DNA of 64,000 nt from Stenotrophomonas sp. ZAC14D1_NAIMI4_1 (GTDB lineage: Bacteria > Pseudomonadota > Gammaproteobacteria > Xanthomonadales > Xanthomonadaceae), in contig NZ_CP026001.1 of the NCBI RefSeq assembly GCF_003086775.1, positions 2,444,407-2,508,406 of the forward strand, given 5' to 3'. The stretch's first letter is position 1; every line of letters starts with the position of its first letter. Of this stretch, positions 1 through 9,800 are shown piece by piece. A model generated the notes under the pieces. That model had not been told where the DNA came from and did not search any database. It was given only the letters and a program-made list of their open reading frames with translations. A program made the translations under genes and the position numbers.

Positions 1-568
1 CGCTGCCGTGTCCATCCAGCTGAGCAGCGTCAGGCGGCAGTTGCCGGGGCCGTACCAGGACAGCCTTTCGGTGCTGCAGTGGAAACTGACCGATGTTTCC
101 GAGCGGGTGCGGCAGATCTCGCACGATCTGCATCCCAGCATCCTGCACTTCAGTACCCTCGCCTCTGCACTGGAGAGCCTGTGCCAATCGCACTCCGGGC
201 CGCCACGCGTGACCTTTGTCGGCTGTGCCGAAACCGAGGACGACCTGACGCGGGAGCAGAAGATCAATCTGTTCCGCATCGCCCAGGAAGCGCTGCATAA
301 CGTGGTGCGTCACGCCCAGGCGGAGTCGGCCACGATTTCATTCAGCACCGACGCGCATCTGGCGGTACTGCGCATCTGCGATGACGGCGTTGGGTTGCCC
401 CGGCAGGCACGGCGCTCGCGCGGGCCCGGGCTGGGGGTGATCACGATGGAGGAGCGGACGCGGCTGCTGCGGGGGGTGCTGGTGCTGGGGGAGGCGCCGG
501 AGGGAGGGACGTGCGTGGAGGTGCGGATACCGCTGGAGGAGAGTGTGTTTCTAGGGGTTGATGAGTGA
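1..568 (+). CDS. Sensor histidine kinase, C-terminal part (5' truncated by window)
   Basis: The reading frame is already open at base 1, so the N-terminus lies outside the window. The GTG at 8 is an internal Val, not a start. The visible part resembles the end of a NarX/DegS-type kinase: the tail of a HisKA_3 dimerisation helix (IQLSSVRRQLPG), a helix with ISHDLHPSIL, then a HATPase domain with an N-box (EALHNVVRHAQA) and a G1 box (CDDGVGLP). The phosphoacceptor His should lie just upstream of the window. Kinases of this class usually phosphorylate a LuxR-type regulator, but none follows here. The sensed signal cannot be judged. Confidence 0.85.
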   Translation, partial: AAVSIQLSSVRRQLPGPYQDSLSVLQWKLTDVSERVRQISHDLHPSILHFSTLASALESLCQSHSGPPRVTFVGCAETEDDLTREQKINLFRIAQEALHNVVRHAQAESATISFSTDAHLAVLRICDDGVGLPRQARRSRGPGLGVITMEERTRLLRGVLVLGEAPEGGTCVEVRIPLEESVFLGVDE

Positions 569-722
569 CTGTGCTGGCGCCCTGTTGAGCAGATCGCTAC
601 GTGCTGCGGCGTAGGGAAAGCCCTTGTCGCAGCGTAGGAAAAGTCCGATCCCTGTCTTCCCGCGAAGGTAAACGGTGCGATCCCGTATAGTTCCCTCCCT
701 CAGACGGAACTGCTGGCGCACC

Positions 723-1490
723 ATGCCCTACCTTGGAATAGGACTCCACTTCATCGCCGCGATCTATTTCGCGGTACACGCCATCCGCTCAGGCCAGAGC
801 CTGTACTGGCTCCTGCTGCTGTTCTCGTTCCCGCTGCTGGGCAGCGTGGTCTACGGTCTGGCGATCTACCTGCCGGAAATCCGCCATTCGCGCGGCGCGC
901 GCCAAGTGGTCAGTTCGGCGAAGCAGTTCATCGACCCAGGCAAGGACCTGCGCAATGCGCGGGCCGAACTTTCCCGAACGCCGACCGTGCAGAATCGCGT
1001 CCGCCTGGGCATGCAGCTGCTGGGGGCGGGCCAGGCCGAGGAAGCCCGGGAGCTGCTTGAACTGGCCGCCAGCTCGCCGCTGGGGGATGACCCGTACATC
1101 CTGACGGGCCTTGCCCGCGCGCGTTTTGAATCCGGACAGGCCGCGCTTGCGGTGGAGACGCTGGAAGGTCTGTTTGCCCGCCATCCGGACGTTCGCCGCA
1201 AGCCCGAGCAGACCCTGCTGTATGCGCAGGCGCTGGCTGGTGCCCGTTCGCCTGGCGCCCAGGCCGCCTTCGAGCGCGCCGTGGAATGCGGCAACGATGC
1301 CGAAGCACGCTGCGTGTACGCGGAGTGGCTGCTGACCCAGCCTGACGCTGCGGACCGTGAGCGGAGCCACAGCCTGTTTGCCAGCATTCTGGACGATGCC
1401 CGGCACTGGTCACGCCACGCCCGCAGCCACAACGCGCTGTGGCTGGACCGCAGCAAGGCGAGGATGAAGGAACTGCAGCGGGCGCGCTGA
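723..1490 (+). CDS. Two-TM membrane protein with PLDc_N-like start and TPR-like repeats
   Basis: 255 residues. I chose ATG 723 over an upstream in-frame start at 675 because it places a hydrophobic pair directly at the N-terminus (about residues 4-21 and 27-50, with the core YWLLLLFSFPLLGSVVYG). That pair resembles the phospholipase-D-nuclease N-terminal segment (PLDc_N). Residues about 95-240 are helical repeats rich in Ala, Leu and Arg with TPR-like spacing (for example AEEARELLELAASSPLGDDPYILTGLARA). It is probably an inner-membrane scaffold with a cytoplasmic TPR domain. No catalytic HKD motif is present, so it is not a phospholipase. It converges on the next gene with a 7-base gap. Confidence 0.8.
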   Translation: MPYLGIGLHFIAAIYFAVHAIRSGQSLYWLLLLFSFPLLGSVVYGLAIYLPEIRHSRGARQVVSSAKQFIDPGKDLRNARAELSRTPTVQNRVRLGMQLLGAGQAEEARELLELAASSPLGDDPYILTGLARARFESGQAALAVETLEGLFARHPDVRRKPEQTLLYAQALAGARSPGAQAAFERAVECGNDAEARCVYAEWLLTQPDAADRERSHSLFASILDDARHWSRHARSHNALWLDRSKARMKELQRAR

Positions 1491-1497
1491 GCGGGCC

Positions 1498-1842
1498 TTA
1501 TCTGCGACCCCGATAGGGCTCGCACCCTATCCCATCATTGTCGCGGTCCAGGTGTGGGCCGTAGCCCGGTTCGCCCCGGCGCACGGGGGCTGCGCCTGCG
1601 GCGCGCGCTTCGGCACAGTTGGCGAACGGGCGGTTGCTGCCTGCAGGCCAGGGGGCCAGGTTGTTGCGGGGTGATTCGATGCTGCGCGGCGCGATGGATG
1701 CACCGCGATGGCAGTGGTAGTCGCCGGTCTTGCGATTGGTGTGGCAGCCGTTCTTGTCCAGTCCGCCGCTGTGGGCGGAGGATGTCAGCGGGACCGCCAA
1801 GGCGATGAGCGCGACTGCCAGATGCGCGGTGCGGATATCCAT
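1498..1842 (-). CDS. Secreted excalibur/YHYH-type calcium-binding protein
   Basis: 114 residues. A signal peptide of about 23 residues ends at SSAHS. It is followed by a small Cys/His-rich module (GLDKNGCHTNRKTGDYHCHRG region, residues 27-47) and a C-terminal excalibur motif, with D99, D101, D103, C107 and E108 in the order D-x-D-x-D-G-x-x-C-E. Excalibur modules are extracellular calcium-binding motifs, often found beside nuclease or cell-surface domains. The start is supported by a strong GGGAGGG ribosome site. Role unknown; probably envelope or periplasmic. Confidence 0.85.
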   Translation of the reverse strand: MDIRTAHLAVALIALAVPLTSSAHSGGLDKNGCHTNRKTGDYHCHRGASIAPRSIESPRNNLAPWPAGSNRPFANCAEARAAGAAPVRRGEPGYGPHLDRDNDGIGCEPYRGRR

Positions 1843-1911
1843 GCCCTCCCCCTGTCAGGCGTGCGTTCCCGACGCGGAGGCTAGCACGGAGATGCCGGTT
1901 CGGAGGCCCTG

Positions 1912-1933
1912 GTCGAGCAAGCTCGACCGCTAC
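1912..1933 (-). repeat. SMAG-type REP palindrome (minus orientation)
   Basis: A near-perfect inverted repeat (GTCGAGC-AA-GCTCGAC) ends in CTAC, which reads GTAG at the 5' end on the minus strand. This is the layout of Stenotrophomonas GTAG-headed REP (SMAG) elements. It sits in the 157-base gap between two minus-strand genes. Confidence 0.75.
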
Positions 1934-1999
1934 CAAAACCATGCGCCAGTGCGGAAACATGTTGCCGCCGCACTGGCGATGGTCCCCCAAGCCGACTGG

Positions 2000-3004
2000 T
2001 CAGCGCTGGTTGTCCTTGAGGAACAGCCAGGTGATCAGGGTGGCGTCTGGCCCCTGCGGGTCGGTGAACGGCAGGCCGGATTGGCTGCCGCTCCAGGCGT
2101 GACCCATGCCCTGCACCACGTAATGCTGGGCCAGGATCCTGCCGTTGTAGGCGTAGGTGTCCACCGTGTACGCGCGGCCGCCCGGCACCTGGCCGTGGTA
2201 GGTGCTGGTCGGCACGTACTTCACCGAGTCGTTGTCCACGCCGTCGTCGGCCAGGTCGTTGGTCTGCAGGAACTGGCGCACGGCCTGCTGGCCATTGATC
2301 GGGTTGACCGTGGAATCGGCCGTGCCATGGAACACCAGCACCGGCAGCGGCCGCGGCTTCGGTGAACCCGAGCACTGCCACGCCAGTCGGCCGTTGCTGT
2401 CCGGCGAATAGATGCTGCCGGCCAGCAGCGCATACGCACTGCCGGAAATCGTGGTGGCGCCCTTGTACATGCCCCCGGAATGGATGGCGCCGGCAGCGAA
2501 CACATCCGAGTAGCACGCCAGCATGATCGAGGTCATCGCCCCGCCGGCGGAAATGCCGGTGACGTAGACCCGGTGCGGATCGACTGCGTAGCCGGCTTTC
2601 ACTTCATCCACGATGCCGGCCAGGATGGAGGCTTCACCGCTGCCGCGCGCCTGGTTCACCGGCAGCTGCCAGTTCCAGCAACGCGTGGGGTTGGCGGTGA
2701 CGTTCTGCCGCGGGTACACCACGATGAAGCCCTCGGTGTCGGCCACATCGTTGAAGCCGGACGCCTCGCCCATCAGGTTCGGGCCGGTCACGCAGCCGTG
2801 CAGCACCAGCAGCACGGGTAACGGCTGGCTGGGCTGGTAGTTGGCGGGCACCCAGACCTGGTACTCGCGGGCACCATACGCGTTGCCGTACAGGCCGAAA
2901 TCCCAATGCCCCGGGGTGTCTGCCGCGGACGCCGTGGCGCTCATCGCCAGCCAGGTGCACACCCCCAGCAACAGCGTCCTGATCGAATCGATTCCAGAGT
3001 TCAT
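2000..3004 (-). CDS. Secreted PHB-depolymerase-family esterase
   Basis: 334 residues from ATG 3004, preceded by GAGGATC. The open frame continues upstream but lacks a signal peptide there. A signal peptide (about residues 1-27, ending ATASA) directs export. The alpha/beta-hydrolase core has the oxyanion motif LHGC (residues 68-71), nucleophile S152 in GISAGG, D230 in FHGTADSTV and H302 in GMGHAWSG. This is the arrangement of the PHB depolymerase/feruloyl esterase family (LpqC-like). It is transcribed divergently from a TonB receptor and lies beside acyl-CoA genes, so I infer that it frees an acyl or hydroxyacyl substrate outside the cytoplasm. The true substrate (polyhydroxyalkanoate, feruloyl or other ester) cannot be read from sequence. 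Confidence 0.88.
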   Translation of the reverse strand: MNSGIDSIRTLLLGVCTWLAMSATASAADTPGHWDFGLYGNAYGAREYQVWVPANYQPSQPLPVLLVLHGCVTGPNLMGEASGFNDVADTEGFIVVYPRQNVTANPTRCWNWQLPVNQARGSGEASILAGIVDEVKAGYAVDPHRVYVTGISAGGAMTSIMLACYSDVFAAGAIHSGGMYKGATTISGSAYALLAGSIYSPDSNGRLAWQCSGSPKPRPLPVLVFHGTADSTVNPINGQQAVRQFLQTNDLADDGVDNDSVKYVPTSTYHGQVPGGRAYTVDTYAYNGRILAQHYVVQGMGHAWSGSQSGLPFTDPQGPDATLITWLFLKDNQR

Positions 3005-3115
3005 GCCCAGATCCTCATGCGTGAGTCGTGGATGACGTGGTACCGGGAGGCGGTGCCATACGGCACCGTCGTGTGGGGATGGGGCCAGTATCCGCATCTG
3101 CACGGCGGTGCCGAC

Positions 3116-3129
3116 TGGACCTAGGTCCA
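3116..3129. promoter_or_regulatory. Candidate activator box, palindrome with core ACCTAGGT
   Basis: A 14-base perfect palindrome, TGGACCTAGGTCCA, lies in the esterase/TonB-receptor divergent promoter, about 90 bases before the receptor ATG. A possible -10 hexamer TAGCCT at 3155-3160 would place its centre near -44. A second palindrome with the same 8-base core precedes the acyl-CoA ligase gene at 10896-10907. I infer a site for the CrbR-like LuxR-type regulator encoded between them. Confidence 0.55.
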
Positions 3130-3218
3130 CTCGCGCCCGGCACCAAGGCACGGCTAGCCTTGGGGCCATGGGTGGCAATGGGCCATCTGCAATGGACATG
3201 CCCTCTGGGGGGGAATGA

Positions 3219-5417
3219 ATGAAACGGAATTGCTTGAGCCTGATGATCGGCGTGCTGCTGGCCTCCGGACCGGTGCTGGCACAGGACGCGCCGCAGCCCG
3301 CATCGACGGCCGGCAAGGCCGCCTCGGCCACCAACCTGGACAGCATCATGGTGACCGCGCGCAAGCGTGAGGAAACCCTGCAGGAAGTGCCGGTGGCCGT
3401 CACGGCGTTCACCTCCGAGGCGCTGGACAAGTTGAACGTGCAGGACATCAGCGCGCTGGGCCCCCAGGTGCCGAACATGACCATCTATGCGGCGCGCGGC
3501 GCCAGCAGCACGGTCACCGCCTATATCCGTGGCGTCGGCCAGTCCGATCCCACCTGGGGTTCCGACCCGGGCGTGGGCATCTACCTGGATGACGTCTACA
3601 TCGCGCGGCCGCAGGGTGCCCTGCTGGACGTGTTCGATGTCTCCCGCATCGAAGTGCTGCGCGGCCCGCAGGGCACGCTGTACGGCAAGAACACCATCGG
3701 CGGCGCCATCAAGTACATCTCGCGCGGCCTGCCTACCGAAACCGAAGGCTTTGCCCAGATCACGGTGGGCAATTACAGCCAGCTGGATGCCAAGGCCGCC
3801 ATCGGCGGCCCGATCGGTGGCGCCGACAGCGGCCTGCGCGCCCGCGTGGCGGTGGCCAGCCTCAACAACGATGGCTTCGGCGAGAACACGTTCAACGGCC
3901 AGCCGGTGAGCGACAAGCAGATCAAGGCGGCGCGCTTCAACCTGGGCGCCTATGCCGGTGATGACTTCGACGTGCAGTTCGCGCTGGACTACACCGACGA
4001 TACCTCGGGCATGCGCGGTTCGAAGATGCTGGCGCCGAACCCGTTCCTGCCCGGCTACCCGCCGATGGACAGCCGCTATGACATCCGCTCGGGCATGCGC
4101 AACCTCAACAACGTGGAGAGCAAGGGCGCTTCGGCCACGGTGAACTGGCGTCCGAACGAGGACGTCGCGCTGAAGTACGTGATCGCAAAGCGCGAGTCGG
4201 ACAGCCAGGGCAACGTCGATTTCGATACCACCCCGGTGAAGCTGGCCGACGTCAGCGGCACCTACGACGACAACCAGGTGAGCAACGAGCTGCAGCTGAA
4301 CTACGATGCCGGCGGCCGCGTCCGTGGCGTGGTGGGCCTGTACCAGTTCAAGGGCGAGGCCGGCGGCCAGATCCAGAACAACTACTTCAGCGCGCAGTTC
4401 GCCGACAACCAGGGCAAGGTGCTCACCGACAGCATTGCGCTGTATGCAGATTGGACCTTCGACCTGACCAACAAGCTGAAGCTGGATGTGGGCGCCCGCT
4501 ACACCGATGAGGACAAGCGCGCGATCGTGCTGAACCGCCTGTACGCCGATCCCGGCTTTGTCCGGCCGGTGGCGGTGACTGCGGACTTCGACAAGAAGAC
4601 CAATTTCAGCAACGTCTCGCCCAAGGTCTCGCTGGATTACCAGATCACCCCGGACATCATGGTGTACGGGCTGGCCACGCGCGGCTTCAAGTCAGGCGGC
4701 TACAACATCCGCGCCAATGCGGTGGCGGTGCCGCGCTCGGCCGAACCGTTCGATGACGAGACGGTCGACAGCTTCGAGATCGGCAGCAAGATGGCCTTCC
4801 TCGACCAGCGCCTGTTCCTGAACCTGTCGGCGTTCCACAACAAGTACAAGGACATCCAGCTCTCGGTGTTCACCGGCATCGACACCAACGGCGACGGCAT
4901 CGACGATTCCTTCTTCGGTGACTTCACCAATGCGGGCAAGGGCACGGTGAACGGCCTGGAGATCGAGTACCAGTACCTGCCCACCCAGCACTGGCTGATC
5001 TCGGGCAACCTGGCCTGGCTGGATGCGAAGTACGACGAGTACATGGACCGCGGCGTCAACGTGGCCAAACAGATGAAGTTCACCAATGCGCCGGAGTACT
5101 CGGGTGCCTTGAACGTGGAGTACCGCACCGACCTGGCCAACGGCGGCAACCTGTCCGCGCGGGTGAGCTACAGCTACCAGAGCGAAGTGTGGCCGACCAC
5201 CGATCTGAGCCCGGTGATCCGCCAGGGCGGCTACGGGCTGGTGAATGCAGGCGTGGTCTGGCGCGTGGATGACACCTGGACGCTCTCGCTGCAGGGCACC
5301 AACCTGGCCGACAAGGAATACCGCACCACCGGCTACAACATCCCGGCGGTGGGGACGCTGATCGGGTTCTACGGTGCGCCACGCCAGTATAGTCTCAGCG
5401 CCCGTTACGATTTCTAG
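3219..5417 (+). CDS. TonB-dependent outer-membrane receptor
   Basis: 732 residues. It has a signal peptide (residues 1-22, ending VLAQ), a TonB-box-like segment (DSIMVTARKREE), a plug domain with the conserved block SRIEVLRGPQGTLYGKNTIG, and a 22-strand-type barrel ending in an aromatic residue (SARYDF). It starts at ATG after a GGGGGGAATGA ribosome site. It imports a substrate across the outer membrane using TonB energy. Eleven bases separate it from an alpha/beta hydrolase, which overlaps a MaoC hydratase, so the three form an operon. That company suggests a carbon substrate such as an acyl ester rather than iron. No Fur-like site is seen upstream, and a CrbR-type box is. Confidence 0.9.
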   Translation: MKRNCLSLMIGVLLASGPVLAQDAPQPASTAGKAASATNLDSIMVTARKREETLQEVPVAVTAFTSEALDKLNVQDISALGPQVPNMTIYAARGASSTVTAYIRGVGQSDPTWGSDPGVGIYLDDVYIARPQGALLDVFDVSRIEVLRGPQGTLYGKNTIGGAIKYISRGLPTETEGFAQITVGNYSQLDAKAAIGGPIGGADSGLRARVAVASLNNDGFGENTFNGQPVSDKQIKAARFNLGAYAGDDFDVQFALDYTDDTSGMRGSKMLAPNPFLPGYPPMDSRYDIRSGMRNLNNVESKGASATVNWRPNEDVALKYVIAKRESDSQGNVDFDTTPVKLADVSGTYDDNQVSNELQLNYDAGGRVRGVVGLYQFKGEAGGQIQNNYFSAQFADNQGKVLTDSIALYADWTFDLTNKLKLDVGARYTDEDKRAIVLNRLYADPGFVRPVAVTADFDKKTNFSNVSPKVSLDYQITPDIMVYGLATRGFKSGGYNIRANAVAVPRSAEPFDDETVDSFEIGSKMAFLDQRLFLNLSAFHNKYKDIQLSVFTGIDTNGDGIDDSFFGDFTNAGKGTVNGLEIEYQYLPTQHWLISGNLAWLDAKYDEYMDRGVNVAKQMKFTNAPEYSGALNVEYRTDLANGGNLSARVSYSYQSEVWPTTDLSPVIRQGGYGLVNAGVVWRVDDTWTLSLQGTNLADKEYRTTGYNIPAVGTLIGFYGAPRQYSLSARYDF

Positions 5418-5428
5418 GAAGCTTCTGC

Positions 5429-6307
5429 ATGACGCAGTCTTACGACGATCTGTACTGGAACAGTGATGACGGCCTGCGCCTGCACGCGCGCGACCATGCA
5501 CCGGCCGTGGGGCTCGCGCCCCGCGGTACGGTGGTCTGCATCCCGGGCCTGACCCGCAATGCCGCCGATTTCGATGCTCTCGCCCAGACGCTGACCGACG
5601 AGGGCTGGCGGGTGATCGCGGTCGACCTGCGTGGGCGCGCCGGTTCGGAACGCGCGCATGACCCGACCAGCTACAACGCTCGTACCTACGCCGATGACAT
5701 GGTCGCGCTGCTGCGCTCGCAGAGCATCGCCAGGGCGGTGTTCGTGGGCACGTCGCTGGGCGTGCTGGTCACCCTTACCGTGGCCTCGCGCGCGCCGGAC
5801 CTGGTGGCCGCCGCGGTCCTCAACGATGCCGGCCCGCGGGTACCGCGCGAAGCGCTGGCGCGCATTGGCAAGTACGCGGGCAAGCCGGTGCCGCCGATGG
5901 ACCTGCAGCAGGCGGCGGCCTACATGGGCAGCATCGGCCAGGCCGCATTCCCGCGCTACACCCAGGAAGACTGGCGGGCGATGGCGCTGCGCACCTTCCG
6001 CCACCGCAGCGATGGACTGATGGAGCTGGACTACGACCCGGCGATCATCCGCACCACGCGGCCGTGGGTGCTGTGGCTGCTGCGCCCGGTGCTGTGGCGT
6101 GCGGTGCGCAAGCTGACCGCACGGGTACCGGTACTGGTAGTGCGTGGCGCGCTGTCGGACATCCTGCCGGCCGACGTGGCGCGGCAGATGGCTGCGACTT
6201 CACCCAGCGCCCGCCTGGTGGAAGTGCTCGATGTGGGCCACGCACCGATGCTGTCCGAGCCGGAGGCGCGCGGCGCGATCCTCGGCCTGCTGGCGGCCGT
6301 GCGGTGA
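5429..6307 (+). CDS. Alpha/beta hydrolase
   Basis: 292 residues, cytoplasmic, with no signal peptide. The fold is evident from the HG-like loop CIPGLTRN (residues 37-44), the nucleophile elbow GTSLG with S109, a late acid in VVRGALSDIL, and the final His in VGHAPM. AGGAAG precedes the ATG. It is the second gene of the TonB-receptor operon and its stop overlaps the next start (GTGA). I infer hydrolysis of the imported ester to a free acid that the acyl-CoA ligase at 10985 could activate. Ester, lactone and thioester substrates are all possible. Confidence 0.88.
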   Translation: MTQSYDDLYWNSDDGLRLHARDHAPAVGLAPRGTVVCIPGLTRNAADFDALAQTLTDEGWRVIAVDLRGRAGSERAHDPTSYNARTYADDMVALLRSQSIARAVFVGTSLGVLVTLTVASRAPDLVAAAVLNDAGPRVPREALARIGKYAGKPVPPMDLQQAAAYMGSIGQAAFPRYTQEDWRAMALRTFRHRSDGLMELDYDPAIIRTTRPWVLWLLRPVLWRAVRKLTARVPVLVVRGALSDILPADVARQMAATSPSARLVEVLDVGHAPMLSEPEARGAILGLLAAVR

Positions 6308-6789
6308 GTACGACGGACGCCGCTGAAGCGCTGCCGGCCGCCCTGCGCCCTCTCCAGCACTGGGCGGCCGGCGAGCGGCTGGGTACGCCCACGCGCATCT
6401 CGCAGGCACGCATCGATGCCTTCGCTGAAGCCACGGGCGACCACAACTGGATCCATGTCGATCCGGCACGGGCACAGGCGCAGTTGCCGGGCGGGCAGAC
6501 CATCGCCCACGGCTTCCTGCTGCTGTCGATGACCGTGGACGACGATGTGGCCGCGCTGACCGGCTTTGCAGGCATCGCCCACGTGCTGAATTACGGCTTG
6601 AACAAGGTGCGCTTCCTGGCGCCGGTGCCCAGTGGCAGCGAGATTCGGGTGCGATCGCAGCTCGTTACGCTGGAACCGCGCGGACCCGGGCAGTGGCTGC
6701 TGACCCAGCGCAAGCCCGTTGAACGCCTGCCCGATGGCGAGGTGGCACTGGTGGCCGAGCAGCTCGCGCTGGTGGTGCTGGCCGGCTGA
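6304..6789 (+). CDS. MaoC/NodN-family (R)-enoyl-CoA hydratase-like protein
   Basis: 161 residues from GTG 6304, which overlaps the TGA of the hydrolase. The frame is open further upstream, but the homologous part begins here. The hot-dog fold is marked by FAEATGDHNWIHVDP, with D46 and H51 spaced as the Asp/His pair of PhaJ-type (R)-specific enoyl-CoA hydratases, and by GQTIAHGFLLLSM. The family adds water to 2-enoyl-CoA to give (R)-3-hydroxyacyl-CoA. In this operon it fits degradation or interconversion of hydroxyacyl-CoA intermediates. Its similarity to NodN-type proteins leaves the exact acyl chain open. Confidence 0.85.
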   Translation: MSTTDAAEALPAALRPLQHWAAGERLGTPTRISQARIDAFAEATGDHNWIHVDPARAQAQLPGGQTIAHGFLLLSMTVDDDVAALTGFAGIAHVLNYGLNKVRFLAPVPSGSEIRVRSQLVTLEPRGPGQWLLTQRKPVERLPDGEVALVAEQLALVVLAG

Positions 6790-6840
6790 CCGGGCCCTGC
6801 CCCGCTGCACGCTGGCGGCGGTTCTCTCTACACTGGAGCG

Positions 6841-9800
6841 ATGTTGACGCCTTCCATCGTCCTGTTCGCCTGTATTGCGTGGACCGTTCTGCTGTTTGGC
6901 GTGGCCCTCTGGGGCGAACGCCAGGGGCACCGGCTTGCGCGCGTGTGGCCGGCCATCTACGCGCTGTCGCTGGCGGTGCACTGCACGGCCTGGACCTATT
7001 ACGGTGCGGCTTCGCAGGGCGTGCAATGGGGCTTCCCGATTCCGCCGACGCTGGTGGGCATGGCACTGATCTTCGCCTTCGGCCTGCCTTTCCTGGCCCG
7101 GCTGGGGCGCCTGGCCAAGCAGCACAACAGCGCCACCATTGCCGACCTGGTGGTGGCACGCCTGCGTGCCGACCAGGGGCTGGGCATCACCATCACCGTG
7201 GTTGCGCTGTTCGGCATCATTCCCTACATCGCCCTGCAGTTGAAGGCCGTCAGCCAAGGCCTGGGCGCGCTGCTCGGCGACCGCTTCACCCCGGCCGGCT
7301 GGCAGCTGGACATGTCGTTCTGGTTCGCGCTGACGATGGCGGCGTTCACCCTGCTTTTCGGTGCGCGCAAGGCATCGGCCACGGAACACAATCGCGGCAT
7401 CGTCGTGGCGCTGGGCCTGGAATCGGTGTTGAAACTGGTGGCCCTGCTGGCCATCGGCCTGTATGCCGGGCTGTCGGTGCAGCAGGCCGGTGCGCCGCTG
7501 CTGGAAAAGATGGCCACGCTGCCGCCGCCGGCGGTGGTGCCTGACTACCTGACCATGGTGGCGCTGGGTGCGATTTCCGCCTTCACCCTGCCCCATCAGT
7601 TCCATGTGGGCGTGGTCGAGCTGCGCCAGCCATCGGACCTGAAGACAGCGCGCTGGCTGTTCCCGGTGTACCTGCTGCTGATCGGCCTGCCGTCGGTGCC
7701 GATGGCGCTGTACGGTGCCTCGCAGCTGCCGGCTTCCGTGTCGCCGGACCTGTACGTGCTGGCCCTGCCGCTGGCCGGCGGCCACCACCTGCTGGGCCTG
7801 GTGGCCTACCTGGGCAGCCTGAGCGCAGCCACCGGCATGATGATCCTGTCCGGCCTGACCCTGTCGATCATGCTGGGCAACCATGGCGTGGGCACGCGCC
7901 TGCTGGGCGGCATCGATGGTGGCCTGTCCGCGGGTGACCTGCGCCCCCGCGTGCTGGCCTTCCGTCGCGCCGGCATCATCGCAGTATTCCTGATGGCCTG
8001 GCTGTACAGCCGCGCGATGAGCGACACGGAAGCGCTCAGCGACTTCGGCCTGATGTCTTTCACTGCGCTATCGCAGCTGGCACCGGCGGTGCTGCTGGCG
8101 GTGTACCGGCCACGCACGCCTTCGCCGGCGATCATTGCCGGCATCGTGGTGGGTTCGCTGGTGTGGCTGTGGCTGGTGCTGCTGCCGATGATCGTCCCGG
8201 CCGTACCGCACGGCGCGGGCACGGACGGCGTGCATTGGCTGGCATTGCTGTCGATGCGGCTGCAACCGGGGCATATCGCCATCAGCATGGGTGCCAGCCT
8301 GGCGGCCAACCTGCTGGCGGTGCTGCTGGTGGCACGCGCGGTGCGCCCGCCGCTGCCACGCCAGCGCGATGCGGTGGCCGCCGTCTCCCTGCGCAAGACC
8401 GCGGTGCGCTTCCTCGGCCCGGAGCGCGCACGGCAGCTGATGGATGGCCACGCCGGGCAGGTGCTGGATGACGAACGGGTCACCGCCATCGAGCGTGAAC
8501 TGACGGCCGTGGTCGGTGCGGGCATGGCGCGCCTGCTGGTGGAGGCCGCACGTGACGGCGGCGCGGCCCCGCTGGATGCGGTTACCCGCGCCGTGGGCGA
8601 AGCCACCCAGGTGCTGCGCTTCAACCAGCGCCTGCTGGAAGCGGCGCTGGAGAACATGAGCCAGGGCATCAGCGTGGTCGATGCGCAGCTGCAGCTGGTG
8701 GCCTGGAACAGCCGTTACGCAGCGCTGTTCAAGTTCCCGCCCGAGCTGCTGCAGGTGGGCCAGCCGGTGGCCAACCTCACTGCGTGGGCGCTGGGCCAGC
8801 TGCGCATCGGCCATGTACCCGGCGACAGCCCGGACAAGGCCCTGCAGCGCCGCGTGGTGCATATGCGCCGAGGCACCCCGCATCTGTCCGAACGCATCTT
8901 CCCGGACAACACCATCGTCGAAATCCGCGGCAACCCGATGCCCGGCGGTGGTTACGTGGCCACCTTCACCGACGTCACCGCGTTCCGCCGCGCCGAAGAT
9001 GCACTGAAGCGCAGCAATGAAACGCTGGAGCGGCGCGTGCAGGACCGCACTGCGCGCCTGGAGCAGGCGGTACACCAGGCCGAACGGGCCAACGTGGCCA
9101 AGACCCGCTTCCTGACGGCGGTCGGCCACGACCTGATCCAGCCGCTGCATGCGGCCCAGCTGCTGACCGATGCGATGTCGCAGCACATCGAATCGGAGTT
9201 CCTCGACAGCTTCCTGCGGCAGATCCGTGGCGCGCTGGATTCCACCGATGACCTGCTCTCGGGGCTGCTGGATATTTCGCGGCTGGAAGCCGGCGGCCTG
9301 GTGGCCGATCCGCGGCCCTTCGCGCTGTCCAGCGTTCTCGATCCGCTGGCGCAGGAGTTTGCGGTCCTGGCGGCGGCGCGCGGCCTGCACTTCGGTTACG
9401 TCGGCACCCGTACCTGGGTGCACAGCGATCCGCTGCTGCTGCGTCGGGTGCTGCAGAATTTCCTGGCCAATGCCATCCGCTACACGCGCAGTGGCGGCGT
9501 GCTGCTGGGCGTGCGCCGTCAGGGCGACCGGCTGTCGATCGGCGTGCACGACAGTGGCCCAGGCATCGCGCCCGAGCAGCAGGCCGTGGTGTTCGAAGAA
9601 TTCCACCGCCTCGACCGCAGCAACGGCCAAGGCCTCGGCCTGGGCCTGACCATCGCCCATCGCATTGCCGGCCTGCTGCATGCGCCACTGCAGTTGCGCA
9701 GCGTGCCGGGACGAGGCTCGGCGTTCTCGATCAGCGTGGTGCGGGCAGCGCCGCCGGTGGCGCCACGCACCCTGCCGGCGGCCGGCGGCAGCAGCACCAT

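Noticed and set aside
8..568. Complete kinase gene starting at GTG 8
   Set aside because: The frame is open to base 1 and the product would lack the phospho-acceptor His, so the gene is truncated by the window.
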